A stretch of DNA of 64,000 nucleotides from Pedobacter sp. BAL39 (GTDB lineage Bacteria; Bacteroidota; Bacteroidia; Sphingobacteriales; Sphingobacteriaceae). Below, one piece after another: positions 9,606 to 18,408 of this stretch. The stretch lies in assembly GCF_000170795.1 (NCBI RefSeq), contig NZ_ABCM01000010.1, positions 62,001 through 126,000 on the forward strand, in the 5' to 3' direction. Numbering within the stretch: the stretch's first letter is position 1; the number at the start of each line of letters is the position of its first letter. The notes beneath the pieces were generated by a model. The model searched no databases, was not told the origin of the DNA, and saw nothing but the letters and a program-made list of their open reading frames with translations. The position numbers and the translations under genes are program-made.

Positions 9606-11114
9606 ATGTTACACGATCCTAATAGAGTTTATGTATTTGACACCACCCTTAGGGACGGTGAGCAGGTACCGGGTTGCCAGTTGTCGACCCCCGAGAAAAT
9701 TGAAATTGCCAAAGCATTGGAAGCCCTTGGGGTAGATGTGATTGAGGCGGGTTTCCCGATCTCCAGTCCTGGTGATTTCCAGAGTGTGGTAGAGATGTCT
9801 AAAGCGGTGCAGGAGCCTATCATCTGTGCGCTGACACGTGCCAACAAAGGTGACATTGACTCTGCGGTTGCAGCGTTACAATATGCGAAGAGACCACGTA
9901 TCCACACGGGTATTGGTTCTTCAGATATGCACATCAAATATAAATTCAACAGCACCAGGGAGAAGATCCTTGAACGTGCGGTAGATGCTGTAAAATATGC
10001 AAAACAGTTTGTTGAAGACATCGAATTTTATGCGGAAGATGCAGGCCGTGCGGATAACGTATTTCTTGCCCAGATGGTAGAAGCCGTGATTGCTGCCGGT
10101 GCTACAGTAGTGAACATTCCTGATACGAACGGTTATTGCCTTCCTGATCAGTACGGATCTAAAATCCTGTATCTGAAAGAGAATGTAAAGAACATTGACC
10201 AGGCCATCATTTCAGTACATTGTCACAATGACCTTGGTTTAGCAACCGCGAATACTTTGGCGGGTATTGTGAATGGTGCCCGTCAGATTGAGTGTACAAT
10301 TAACGGTATTGGTGAACGTGCTGGTAACACTGCCCTTGAAGAGGTGGTGATGATCCTGAAAACACACCATGCATTGGGACTGAACACCAACATTAATGCG
10401 AAACATTTCAGCGACATCAGTAACATGGTGAGCCGTATGATGCGCATGCCTGTGCAACCGAATAAAGCAATTATTGGTCAGAATGCCTTTGCACACAGCT
10501 CTGGTATCCACCAGGATGGCTTCCTGAAACACAGGGAAAATTATGAGATCATGAACCCTGAAGATGTAGGGATCAACTCCGCAGACATCATCCTTACCGC
10601 GCGTAGCGGTCGCCATGCACTGAAGCACCATCTGGAGCGTTTGGGTTACGAGATTGAGCGTTTGAACCTGGATCAGGTTTATGAAAGATTTTTGATTCTT
10701 GCTGATGAGAAAAAAGCAATCTCTGATGATGACATCCATTCATTGATGAGTGATGGCAAAGAGGATTCTTATAAAAACGGTTATAAATTGACCTTGTTGC
10801 AGGTACTTTGTGGTGATCCGCTAAGTCCGACTGCGAGCATTAAACTGGAGCACAATGGTGTGGAAAAAGAAGCGATGGCTTCCGGAAACGGACCTGTAAA
10901 TGCAACCATTAATGCGATTCAGAGCATCGTTGGTGCCGATATCGAACTGAAAGAATTTACCATTCAGGCTGTAAATGGTGGCAGCGATGATGTGAGCAAA
11001 GTGAACATCAGGATTGCCAGCGAAGGAAAGTCTTATGTGGGTCATGGTTTCAGCACCGATATCGTGAAAGCTTCGGCTTATGCCTATCTGGATGCAATGA
11101 ATAAATTTATGTAA
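9606..11114 (+). CDS. leuA: 2-isopropylmalate synthase
   Basis: The first committed step of leucine synthesis: acetyl-CoA plus 2-oxoisovalerate gives 2-isopropylmalate. Its 502 residues fit the bacterial LeuA type 1 family. The HMGL-like TIM barrel starts with [17 protein letters not shown]; metal-binding histidines appear in [23 protein letters not shown] and [10 protein letters not shown] follow. The C-terminal regulatory domain (about residues 390-500) carries the usual leucine-binding fold, so feedback inhibition is likely. The gene ends 2 nt before ilvA. Confidence 0.97.
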   Translation: MLHDPNRVYVFDTTLRDGEQVPGCQLSTPEKIEIAKALEALGVDVIEAGFPISSPGDFQSVVEMSKAVQEPIICALTRANKGDIDSAVAALQYAKRPRIHTGIGSSDMHIKYKFNSTREKILERAVDAVKYAKQFVEDIEFYAEDAGRADNVFLAQMVEAVIAAGATVVNIPDTNGYCLPDQYGSKILYLKENVKNIDQAIISVHCHNDLGLATANTLAGIVNGARQIECTINGIGERAGNTALEEVVMILKTHHALGLNTNINAKHFSDISNMVSRMMRMPVQPNKAIIGQNAFAHSSGIHQDGFLKHRENYEIMNPEDVGINSADIILTARSGRHALKHHLERLGYEIERLNLDQVYERFLILADEKKAISDDDIHSLMSDGKEDSYKNGYKLTLLQVLCGDPLSPTASIKLEHNGVEKEAMASGNGPVNATINAIQSIVGADIELKEFTIQAVNGGSDDVSKVNIRIASEGKSYVGHGFSTDIVKASAYAYLDAMNKFM

Positions 11115-11116
11115 TA

Positions 11117-12367
11117 ATGAGCGTAGAAAACGTAGTAGAGCTGGATTTTACCGGCGCAGCAGAACGATTAAAGGGTACGGTAAAACGTACCCCTCTTGAG
11201 TACAATCTTGGTCTATCTAAAACTTATAATGCGAACATTTACCTGAAGAGAGAAGATTTTCAGGTGGTGCGTTCTTATAAGCTTAGAGGAGCCTACAACA
11301 TGATCAGCACACTGGAGCCGGAGCAGATGGCCCAGGGTGTGGTATGTGCCAGTGCGGGCAACCATGCACAGGGTGTGGCTTATTCCTGCAAAAAGCTGAA
11401 CATTAAAGGCGTGATTTTCATGCCTGAGATTACGCCAAAGCAGAAGGTAAGACAGACAGAGATGTTCGGCGGCGACCTGATTGAAATCGTTTTAGTGGGT
11501 GATACTTTTGACGACTGTCTGAAGGAAGCCCTTGCTTATACTGCGGAGCACAAAATGACTTTCATCCCTCCTTTTGATAACGCAAAGGTAATTGAAGGTC
11601 AGGGTACTGTAGGTGTCGAGATCTTTGAAGATCTCCCTGAGCTGGACATGGTGATCATGCCTATCGGTGGCGGCGGACTGGCGTCTGGCGTGGGAAGTTA
11701 TCTTCGGAACCTGAAACCTGATATCCAGCTGATTGGCGTGGAGCCTCAGGGTGCTCCTTCCATGAAACAGGCACTGAACAACGGTAGCCCTGTGATCTTG
11801 AATGACATCGACCGCTTTGTGGATGGTGCTGCCGTGAAAAGGGTGGGCAGCCTCACTTTTGAATACTGTAAAACACTGTTGGATCAAATGCTGCTGATCC
11901 CGGAAGGTAAAGTATGTACCACGATCTTAAAGCTCTACAATGAGGATGCGATTGTAGTGGAACCTGCGGGTGCGCTTGCAGTAGCTTCTCTGGATTACAT
12001 CAAAGATCAGATTGAAGGTAAAACAGTAGTTTGTATTGTGAGCGGCGGCAATAACGACATTGAACGCATGCAGGAGATCAAAGAGAAATCTTTGTTGTTT
12101 GAAGGACTGAAGCATTATTTCATTGTGCGCTTCCCTCAGCGTCCGGGGGCTTTGAAGTTGTTTGTGAACAATGTACTGGGTCCACATGATGACATTACCC
12201 GTTTTGAGTTTATCAAAAAGACAAATAAGGAAAATGGTCCTGCATTGGTAGGTATTGAGTTGGCAAAACCAACAGATTACGATTCGCTATTGGCAAGGAT
12301 GAAGGAGTTTAAATTTGAAATTATAGAATTGAATAACGACCAGACTTTGTTTGAATACCTGGTTTAA
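11117..12367 (+). CDS. ilvA: threonine ammonia-lyase (threonine dehydratase), short form
   Basis: A PLP enzyme that deaminates threonine to 2-oxobutanoate, feeding the isoleucine branch. The PLP lysine is in RSYKLRGAYNM, the phosphate-binding glycine loop is IGGGGLASGVGSYL, and ASAGNHAQGVAYS is typical of the fold-type II family. At 416 residues it carries one ACT-like regulatory domain (about 330-416), like the Bacillus type, rather than the two of E. coli IlvA (514). It is the last gene of the branched-chain amino acid cluster and is followed by a strong terminator. Confidence 0.95.
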   Translation: MSVENVVELDFTGAAERLKGTVKRTPLEYNLGLSKTYNANIYLKREDFQVVRSYKLRGAYNMISTLEPEQMAQGVVCASAGNHAQGVAYSCKKLNIKGVIFMPEITPKQKVRQTEMFGGDLIEIVLVGDTFDDCLKEALAYTAEHKMTFIPPFDNAKVIEGQGTVGVEIFEDLPELDMVIMPIGGGGLASGVGSYLRNLKPDIQLIGVEPQGAPSMKQALNNGSPVILNDIDRFVDGAAVKRVGSLTFEYCKTLLDQMLLIPEGKVCTTILKLYNEDAIVVEPAGALAVASLDYIKDQIEGKTVVCIVSGGNNDIERMQEIKEKSLLFEGLKHYFIVRFPQRPGALKLFVNNVLGPHDDITRFEFIKKTNKENGPALVGIELAKPTDYDSLLARMKEFKFEIIELNNDQTLFEYLV

Positions 12368-12702
12368 TATTACTGAGTTATTATCAGGAAGAACACCCAT
12401 TTGACAGCGAAAATCTTTGAGTAAAGCATGACAAACTTCTTCAATATATAGTTATCATTCTCATATCATTTTAGAGAGCAGCTACATTTTCCTGTAGCTG
12501 CTCTTTGTTTACACATTATATCTGTACAAATACTTCAGATTCATCAATACAAAATTTAATATAATTAGCCCTGACCAATTGACTCTTACATTAAATTTTG
12601 CATAACAAATCAATTACAGAATATTCAAACCCATGGAACTCATTTTTGTGGCAACAGATTTGCTATCTATTTTTCAGCAAACACACAAATAAACTAAATC
12701 AA
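12368..12702. other. intergenic region after ilvA
   Basis: This 335-nt gap contains the ilvA terminator hairpin (12475-12504) and then an A/T-rich stretch leading to the small lipoprotein gene. I see no RNA gene. An in-frame TTG at 12598 would extend the lipoprotein upstream but would bury its signal peptide, so the stretch is best read as a leader and promoter region. No convincing TAnnTTTG element is visible; TAAATTTTG near 12592 is one base off in spacing. Confidence 0.6.
12475..12508 (+). terminator. intrinsic terminator after ilvA
   Basis: AGAGCAGCTAC (12475-12485) pairs perfectly with GTAGCTGCTCT (12494-12504) around an 8-nt loop and is followed by TTGTTT. It lies 107 nt after the ilvA stop and closes the ilv/leu transcription unit. 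Confidence 0.85.
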
Positions 12703-13116
12703 ATGAAAAGAATACTTTTACTCCTGCTTTGTACCACCACGCTGGGCCTGGTGTCGTGCAAGAAAGAAACGATTATTCAGGAAACAGAAAATCGTACAAT
12801 AATAGTTACAATTCAGCCTTCTCAATGGAAAGCTACTACAGACAATCGTACGTTGAATGCAGAGATATTGATCCCTGAAATTGATGCCATCAATGTCGAT
12901 ATTGAAGGAATATTAGTTTATAGAGACCATCCTGTAAATGCTGGAAGTTACATTCAATTACCATTCACTTTTGAAAATCAAGCTTTTAGTTATGAACAAT
13001 TCGAAGGAGGCCTGTCTTTTGATATTCAAAACTCAAACTTTGCGACAATCGTAGACCGTCCTACTCTACCTATTCGTTTCAAAGTTGTTCTGATTCCATC
13101 AAGGGATATTACCTAG
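12703..13116 (+). CDS. small hypothetical lipoprotein
   Basis: A 137-residue protein of unknown function. The chosen ATG gives a lipoprotein signal peptide (MKRILLLLLCTTTLGLVSC, lipobox LVSC with Cys19), followed by KKETIIQE. The mature part of about 119 residues is predicted as beta-rich, with no motif I recognise. Upstream it is isolated by the ilvA terminator; downstream it converges on an ABC ATPase gene only 11 nt away and shares a bidirectional terminator with it. Confidence 0.75.
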   Translation: MKRILLLLLCTTTLGLVSCKKETIIQETENRTIIVTIQPSQWKATTDNRTLNAEILIPEIDAINVDIEGILVYRDHPVNAGSYIQLPFTFENQAFSYEQFEGGLSFDIQNSNFATIVDRPTLPIRFKVVLIPSRDIT

Positions 13117-13127
13117 TTGAATTAACA

Positions 13128-14363
13128 TTATAAATTCAAAAAACGATCAATGTTCACTTGAACTTGGTCGTTTTTTTTATGCTGACCAATATTCATTTGT
13201 ATCGCGCGAATAAAGACACCTTCACTTTCCAGCAAGAGCTCTTCGTAAAATCCTTTGAAGTAGACATCTTTGACCTCAAAGCCAAGTCCCTCTCCATTAT
13301 CATTTAGCTTTACCCATTCCGGATAAAAGACCGCATTGTCAGTTTTCACATCAAGCCCCAACATCTTACCATGTTCCGCAGTAAGCACATTGGCGTTACC
13401 AAGGATCCTCGCGGTATAAATATGGTCTGGATGCTGATAAATATCACTTGGTTTACCTTGCTGAATGAGCTTTCCATTTTTAACGATAAGCAGGTCGTCC
13501 GCAAGAAACAGTCCGTCGGCAGGATCGTGAGAAACCATTACTACCGTCACACCTGTTGCCGCGGCAATTCGTTTGATATCTGCGCGCAGTTGATTTTTCA
13601 ATAAAGCATCAACCTGACTAAAGGGTTCATCCATTAATAAGACTGAAGTGTCGCTTACGAGTGCTTTTGCGATGGCTACCCGTTGCTGCTCTCCCCCACT
13701 CAATTGAGTGATCTTTTTATCTTTCAAATGATCAATGCGCAAGTGTGCCATGATCTCCATTGTTTTCTCATGCTTTGAACGGATGTCCGTATTAGAAAGC
13801 ATCGATGCAATGTTGTCATAAACTTTGGCATAGATGTTCAGGGAAAAATCCTGAGTGACCATTTTCATTTCCTTATGACCAGGGATGAGTTGCTCGTGAG
13901 GTCCTAAAACCCGGTTACCTTTAAAAAGCACTTCTCCCGCATCTACCTCTAAAAGACCATAGATACACTTGAGCAATGTAGACTTACCGCTTCCGCTTTC
14001 ACCGATAATCGCAACCACATCACCCTTTTTAATCTCAAAACTCACATTATCCACGCCTGAAGAACGTAATGCGGCCACCGGAGTTAAAGTATCCGTAGTT
14101 AAAGTCGCATTGACCCCATCAACATTCTGAACTCCATCTGTGCTCACATTCATCGGTTCCGACACAGTTGATTTAACTGCAGGTCCCTCAATACCGCATG
14201 TTGCTGAAGCATCTGTTTTCGAAAGATCGGAGGTAATGGAAGATCCTGATGACAATGCCGGTGAGGGCATTGTGTTAGCTGAAGAAGCGTTTGCTGCCTG
14301 ATATTGTTTACTTAAACCTTTAACGGTGATAATTGATTCCTTCACACCGTAAAGATAAGACAA
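13128..14363 (-). CDS. ABC transporter ATP-binding protein with a long insert before Walker A
   Basis: An ATPase subunit of 411 residues resembling importers with a C-terminal TOBE-like regulatory part. Walker A GESGSGKST is at about 121-129, the signature is LSGGEQQRVAIAKAL, Walker B is VLLMDEPFSQVDAL and the switch histidine is in VVMVSHDPADG. The first strand and A-loop (ITVKGLSKQYQ, residues 12-22) are separated from VDNVSFEIKKGD (104 on) by about 78 residues rich in Ser, Thr, Ala and Val, where a few residues are normal. The reading frame is intact. No permease or binding protein is adjacent. The 3' end carries a terminator hairpin inside its last codons. Substrate unknown. Confidence 0.85.
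   Translation of the reverse strand: MSYLYGVKESIITVKGLSKQYQAANASSANTMPSPALSSGSSITSDLSKTDASATCGIEGPAVKSTVSEPMNVSTDGVQNVDGVNATLTTDTLTPVAALRSSGVDNVSFEIKKGDVVAIIGESGSGKSTLLKCIYGLLEVDAGEVLFKGNRVLGPHEQLIPGHKEMKMVTQDFSLNIYAKVYDNIASMLSNTDIRSKHEKTMEIMAHLRIDHLKDKKITQLSGGEQQRVAIAKALVSDTSVLLMDEPFSQVDALLKNQLRADIKRIAAATGVTVVMVSHDPADGLFLADDLLIVKNGKLIQQGKPSDIYQHPDHIYTARILGNANVLTAEHGKMLGLDVKTDNAVFYPEWVKLNDNGEGLGFEVKDVYFKGFYEELLLESEGVFIRAIQMNIGQHKKNDQVQVNIDRFLNL
13138..13178 (+). terminator. bidirectional terminator between convergent genes
   Basis: AACGATCAA (13142-13150) and GTTC (13152-13155) pair with GAAC (13160-13163) and TTGGTCGTT (13164-13172). The hairpin is followed by a run of T on the + strand, and on the - strand by TTTTTTGAATTT. 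The hairpin and its - strand T-run are part of the last codons of the ABC ATPase gene (…NIDRFLNL). Confidence 0.8.
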
Positions 14364-14420
14364 TTTAGAGGCAACAAAAATCTAAGAACGTAACGCCGAG
14401 GTTAATCAACGGATTCTACA

Positions 14421-14469
14421 AAAAGAAAAAGGCCATCAGAACGAGATCGATCTCATTCTGACGGCCTTT
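14421..14469 (-). terminator. intrinsic terminator downstream of the outer-membrane barrel gene
   Basis: On the - strand, AAAGGCC, TCAGAA and GAGAT form a long nearly perfect stem (outer arms 14463-14469 and 14428-14434), followed by TTTTTCTTTTT. It ends transcription of the sigma/anti-sigma/barrel unit before the ABC ATPase gene. Confidence 0.85.
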
Positions 14470-14492
14470 GAAAACCCCGATCGGGTACATCT

Positions 14493-15332
14493 TTAATTCA
14501 GTCCAAAGGTGACTCCAAAGGACATATTTTTCAAACCTTTCTGAGGGGCACTGGCGAACATATCATTGAAATAATACTTGGTGAAGAAGCCAAAACCATT
14601 ATACCCGAACCTTAATGTTCCACCGTAACGGAAAGCCTGGAACCTGTAATCATCTGTGAACTTTTGCTTGCCACGCTCTTCACTGATCTGTTTCACTTTA
14701 CCATTCAGCAGGAAGCTCACCTCAGGACCAATGACAAAATAAAAACGGTTGCCATTGTTGTTTTCTTTTGTTCTCAATTCAAAGTTCAAAGGAATGTGGA
14801 GGTAACTGCTGGAGAACCTATTTTTGGAGAATTCCACATCATCTTCCACATACGTAAGCTGCTGTTGATCCTTCTGTATGGTAATGTTTTTGTTCAAACG
14901 GATGTGTGTCCAGTCGAAACCACCGGCAACGTAGATTTTGAAGTTCTGATTGAAACGGTATCCCATCTGTGCCACATCAAAAGAGAATGTACTGGTTTTT
15001 CCTCCTCTGTTATCAAGAAATTCATTTTCCGGAGATAACGTAAAACTGCCATTGTCAACCAGTCTGCTGTAACCAAGATCAACCCTGGTAAAAGTAATTC
15101 CTCCAACAAAACGTCCGTTAGATGAAGTTGTTCCTGTTGAATCTTTCTTTCCGATATTGATGCCAATGCCATGTTTCATGTCAAAGGTTTTCTCCATATC
15201 CTTTTTCTTTACAGTAGTTTTTGTAGTGGTGGTTGTGGTGATTACCGTATCCTGTTCCTGCGCATTAACAGCTGTAGTCGTTGCACCTGTAAGCCCGCTT
15301 ATCAATAGTGCTGCCCATACTAATCGTTTCAT
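14493..15332 (-). CDS. outer-membrane beta-barrel protein (porin family)
   Basis: A 279-residue protein with a Sec signal peptide (MKRLVWAALLISGLTGATTT, cleavage probably after VNA), then a low-complexity Thr/Lys stretch (VITTTTTTKTTVKKK, about residues 30-44). The rest alternates polar and hydrophobic residues with aromatic strand ends (FVGGITFTRVDLGYSRL, FKIYVAGGFDW, FGFFTKYYFNDMF) and ends in FGVTFGLN, as in small Bacteroidota barrels of the OmpW/PF13568 type. It is last in a unit with an ECF sigma factor and a putative anti-sigma factor, so it is probably a target or sensor of that system. Confidence 0.75.
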   Translation of the reverse strand: MKRLVWAALLISGLTGATTTAVNAQEQDTVITTTTTTKTTVKKKDMEKTFDMKHGIGINIGKKDSTGTTSSNGRFVGGITFTRVDLGYSRLVDNGSFTLSPENEFLDNRGGKTSTFSFDVAQMGYRFNQNFKIYVAGGFDWTHIRLNKNITIQKDQQQLTYVEDDVEFSKNRFSSSYLHIPLNFELRTKENNNGNRFYFVIGPEVSFLLNGKVKQISEERGKQKFTDDYRFQAFRYGGTLRFGYNGFGFFTKYYFNDMFASAPQKGLKNMSFGVTFGLN

Positions 15333-15342
15333 ATCCCTTGGT

Positions 15343-16119
15343 TTATTTGTGTTTTCTTGAGTTCAATTTGATGAATCCTATATTGATGGCTACCAATGAA
15401 GAATTGTCATCATCATCTGTATTAAATTTTAAAAATTTCTTTTCACGTTTGTCGACCTTATCCACCACATAGTTCACCAGGTCGCCTACATTCTTGATCC
15501 CTCTGCTTTCAGAAACATCCGACTCTCTGATCTCATTTCCATATCGTGGTGCATCTGTGTCCACATTGGCCATCACGACATCGCTGACATTGGATTCAGA
15601 AACCTTAGCCACCTGTTTATTTACATCTACCTTTCCTGGATCAAACTGATCCTCTTTATTAACAGGACGGTTGTTCTCAGTAATCGGTTGCATCCGGTGA
15701 ACATCTTTTTTCTCATTTTGAGCCACAAAACGCGGCGCAATAACCAATGGCGTACTTTCATAAGTAGCAGTGTCCTTAGGTTGTGCTGACGAGACACCAA
15801 CAACCGACGGTGCGGCTATTTTTTGAACACCATCAACTGGCGCGGTACTTATGTCCAGGGCACTCGCGGCGGCAAACTCATCCGCAGATCCCTGCAGACG
15901 AATTGGATCTTTCTTTGGCATCAGCAATGCAACCATCACACCAATGACTACAACCGCAGCCGCAGACATCCAGAATACTGGTAAACCACGCTTGCGCTTA
16001 GGCTCCAGTTCTGCTGCAATATGATCCCATAAGCCTGCCGAAGGACTGACCTCCGCATGTTCTAACTGATCTTTAAATAACTGATCAAACTCCTTATCCT
16101 GTATAGCTCCCATAATCAA
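15343..16119 (-). CDS. putative membrane-anchored anti-sigma factor
   Basis: A 258-residue protein with a cytoplasmic N-terminal segment (DKEFDQLFKDQLEHAEVSPS), one transmembrane helix at about 47-66 (FWMSAAAVVVIGVMVALLM) and a long, charged, probably periplasmic C-terminal part without a recognisable domain. The start codon lies inside the upstream sigma gene (26-nt overlap). This topology and the coupling to an ECF sigma gene suggest an anti-sigma factor. There is no recognisable zinc-binding anti-sigma motif, so the role is inferred from context. A start at the third codon (MGAIQDKE) is also possible. Confidence 0.6.
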   Translation of the reverse strand: MIMGAIQDKEFDQLFKDQLEHAEVSPSAGLWDHIAAELEPKRKRGLPVFWMSAAAVVVIGVMVALLMPKKDPIRLQGSADEFAAASALDISTAPVDGVQKIAAPSVVGVSSAQPKDTATYESTPLVIAPRFVAQNEKKDVHRMQPITENNRPVNKEDQFDPGKVDVNKQVAKVSESNVSDVVMANVDTDAPRYGNEIRESDVSESRGIKNVGDLVNYVVDKVDKREKKFLKFNTDDDDNSSLVAINIGFIKLNSRKHK

Positions 16120-16660
16120 TGCCCTCCATTTTTATAATTTCTTGTTTTAATATTGCCCTGGCCCTTGATAACTGCGACTTGCTCGCACCTTCAGAAATGC
16201 CCAGTGTATCTGCGATCTCCTTGTGAGAATAGCCTTCGATGGCGTACATGTTAAAGACTACGCGATAACCATCTGCCAACTTCTGAATGATGCGCATCAG
16301 GTCCTGCATGCCCAACCTGCTGAAATCAAACCCTGTTGATGGCTGGTCAAAAGCATCATCAATCGGAACGACATTTAAGGTCCTCAATGTTTTCCTGTAG
16401 CTTTCTATCGATGCATTGACCATGATCCTTCTCATCCAGCCCTCAAAAGAGCCATCCCCACGATACTCTCCTATCTTTTGAAAAATCTTGATGAACCCCA
16501 CCTGCAAGACATCTTCCGCTTCCATCCTGTCCTTTGCATAGCGCATACAAATTGCCAGCATCTTGGACGCAGTCTGCTTGTAAAGCAGCTCCTGCATCTT
16601 CCGGTTGCCGGCTTTGCAGCCTTCCATGAGTTCATCTATACTATATAACGTCAACTTCAT
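16094..16660 (-). CDS. RNA polymerase ECF-type sigma factor
   Basis: A 188-residue sigma-70 family factor of the extracytoplasmic function group. I use the ATG at 16660 (MKLTLYSIDELMEG); a further upstream start adds 16 non-homologous residues. Region 2 is visible at about 20-85 (MRYAKDRMEAEDVLQVGFIK, then FEGWMRRIMVNASIESYRK), and region 4 at about 125-180 (YSHKEIADTLGISEGASKS). It overlaps the putative anti-sigma gene by 26 nt, a typical stoichiometric-coupling arrangement, and is followed by the beta-barrel gene. Confidence 0.92.
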   Translation of the reverse strand: MKLTLYSIDELMEGCKAGNRKMQELLYKQTASKMLAICMRYAKDRMEAEDVLQVGFIKIFQKIGEYRGDGSFEGWMRRIMVNASIESYRKTLRTLNVVPIDDAFDQPSTGFDFSRLGMQDLMRIIQKLADGYRVVFNMYAIEGYSHKEIADTLGISEGASKSQLSRARAILKQEIIKMEGIDYGSYTG

Positions 16661-16739
16661 TTTGTGTTTGGTATATAGAAGATGTATGCGCCCCGGAAAA
16701 GGTTGCATGCAGAACGGAAAAAAAGAAAAAAATATTGAA

Positions 16740-17285
16740 TTAGCAGTTGTGCTTCTTCCTGTAGGCCTTGTACCATTTTACGGCAATCATAATGACAACA
16801 GAAAAGATAATTAACCCAATCAGTCCATAGATCCAGTTTACTGCACTTTTTAAGACCACAGTAAACACAATGGCCACCAGAAGGATTGTGGCTACCTCAT
16901 TCCATAAACGAAGCTGGAATGAGCTTAATTTACACTTCCCGAGCTTCAATTGTTTCATGATCCGCTGACAGATAAAATGATATATCAGCAGCAATACCAC
17001 GAAGGCCAGTTTCACATGCAGCCAGGGAAGGTTTAATAAATTGGGGTTCAGGTAAATCATCAGCAATCCTGCAAGGACTGTAAGTACCATTGCAGGATTA
17101 GTGATGATGTTCCAAAGTTTTGATTCCATTTTTTCGTACTCCTTTTGAAGGATGGTACGTTCAGGTTCCTGCCGGTCTTCGGCCTCCCTATGGTAGATGA
17201 ACAGACGAACACTATAAAACAACCCAGCCATCCAGCTCACCACGAAAATGATGTGAACAGAGAGCACGTAATAATAGTATTCCAT
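16740..17285 (-). CDS. hemJ: HemJ-type protoporphyrinogen IX oxidase (CopD-like membrane protein)
   Basis: An integral membrane protein of 181 residues with about four transmembrane helices. The family features are the N-terminal helix with a conserved His (YVLSVHIIFVVSWMAGLFY), the arginine-rich segment after it, and a third helix beginning WLHVKLAFVVLLLIYHF. HemJ oxidises protoporphyrinogen IX to protoporphyrin IX in bacteria without HemG or HemY. It lies 4 nt downstream of hemE, which supports the heme assignment over a generic CopD copper protein. Confidence 0.85.
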   Translation of the reverse strand: MEYYYYVLSVHIIFVVSWMAGLFYSVRLFIYHREAEDRQEPERTILQKEYEKMESKLWNIITNPAMVLTVLAGLLMIYLNPNLLNLPWLHVKLAFVVLLLIYHFICQRIMKQLKLGKCKLSSFQLRLWNEVATILLVAIVFTVVLKSAVNWIYGLIGLIIFSVVIMIAVKWYKAYRKKHNC

Positions 17286-17289
17286 CCGC

Positions 17290-18315
17290 TTAGTATTTAA
17301 AATCCTTGATGACTTCTATTGCATACTTCACATGATCAAACGGGATATCCGGCATGATGCCATGACCAAGGTTGAAGATAAAGCCATTTTCTCCACGCAT
17401 GCGCTCAAATAACTGAAGAATGTGCTTTTTAATCACTGGTTTATCAGCATACAGGATATGAGGATCTAAATTTCCCTGTACGGCAATGCCTGCAGGAAGA
17501 CTTTTCTTGATGTTCAGCAGGTCGGCATTCCAGTCTACAGAAATTACGTCAGGGTTAGCTTCTGCCATGATCGGCGCGAATACAGAGCTACCTTTGCAGA
17601 AAGAAATCACCGGGATATCTTTTCTATTGAGATTGGCAATGATTTCCTGGATGTAACGATGAGAAAATTCCTGATAATCGTTCCATGACAAGGCCAGGGC
17701 CCAGCTGTCGAAAATCTGGATGGCATTTACGCCGGCAGCAATCTGCAGGTTAAGGTAATCGGCAGTTACTTTGGCAATCTTTGCCAGCAGGCGATGTGCC
17801 ACTTCAGGCTGATTGTGCATCAACAGTTTCGTCAGTTTAAAATCTTTTGAAGAACCACCTTCTACCAGGTAACTCATCACGGTGAAAGGAGCACCAGCAA
17901 AACCGATCAATGGAATGCTGCCATTCAGTCGTTGTTGGATCACCTTGATGGCATCAGCAACATACTGCAGTTTATCCAGCACATCCACATTCAGGTTGTC
18001 TACATCTTTCTCCGTACGTACCGGGTTGGCAAACTTAGGGCCTACACCTTGTGTAAAGCTCAAATCACCTCCCATTGCTTCACCTGTTACCAGGATATCA
18101 GAAAAAAGGATGGCGGCATCAATACCGAGCAGGTCGACAGGCAACATGGTTACATCTGCAGCGATCTCAGGCGTTTTACACATTTCCAAAAAGGAGTACT
18201 TGTTTTTTATCTCCCAGTACTCTGGCATAAAGCGGCCTGCCTGGCGCATCATCCATACTGGCGGGCGCTCTGTCTGTTTTGAAAATGCAGCGTCTAAAAA
18301 TAAGGTGTTCATCAA
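17290..18315 (-). CDS. hemE: uroporphyrinogen decarboxylase
   Basis: Removes four acetate carboxyls from uroporphyrinogen III to give coproporphyrinogen III in the cytoplasm. Its 341 residues match the family (about 340-355). Family marks are the N-terminal RPPVWMMRQAGRFMPEY, the active-site Asp segment AAILFSDILVTGEAMG, and the C-terminal NLGHGIMPDIPFDHVK. It is separated from the TPR gene upstream by 93 nt containing two hairpins and is followed closely by hemJ. Confidence 0.97.
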   Translation of the reverse strand: MMNTLFLDAAFSKQTERPPVWMMRQAGRFMPEYWEIKNKYSFLEMCKTPEIAADVTMLPVDLLGIDAAILFSDILVTGEAMGGDLSFTQGVGPKFANPVRTEKDVDNLNVDVLDKLQYVADAIKVIQQRLNGSIPLIGFAGAPFTVMSYLVEGGSSKDFKLTKLLMHNQPEVAHRLLAKIAKVTADYLNLQIAAGVNAIQIFDSWALALSWNDYQEFSHRYIQEIIANLNRKDIPVISFCKGSSVFAPIMAEANPDVISVDWNADLLNIKKSLPAGIAVQGNLDPHILYADKPVIKKHILQLFERMRGENGFIFNLGHGIMPDIPFDHVKYAIEVIKDFKY

Positions 18316-18346
18316 ATTTTATGTGGTTTTAATGGGATAAAATTAT

Positions 18347-18400
18347 CCTTATTCTTACAATAAGGCATCATCTTATCTGTTAAATGACATTCTTAACAGA
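18347..18400 (-). terminator. two small hairpins between the TPR gene and hemE
   Basis: Two perfect stems lie in the 93-nt gap: TCTGTTAA/TTAACAGA (18376-18383 with 18393-18400) and CCTTATT/AATAAGG (18347-18353 with 18359-18365). Neither has a clear T-run on the - strand, so they may attenuate or process the heme transcript rather than end it. Confidence 0.4.
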
Positions 18401-18408
18401 ATATCGGA

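Noticed and set aside
12598-12702. TTG-initiated extension of the small lipoprotein
   Set aside because: It would bury the lipoprotein signal peptide; the ATG at 12703 gives a textbook lipobox.
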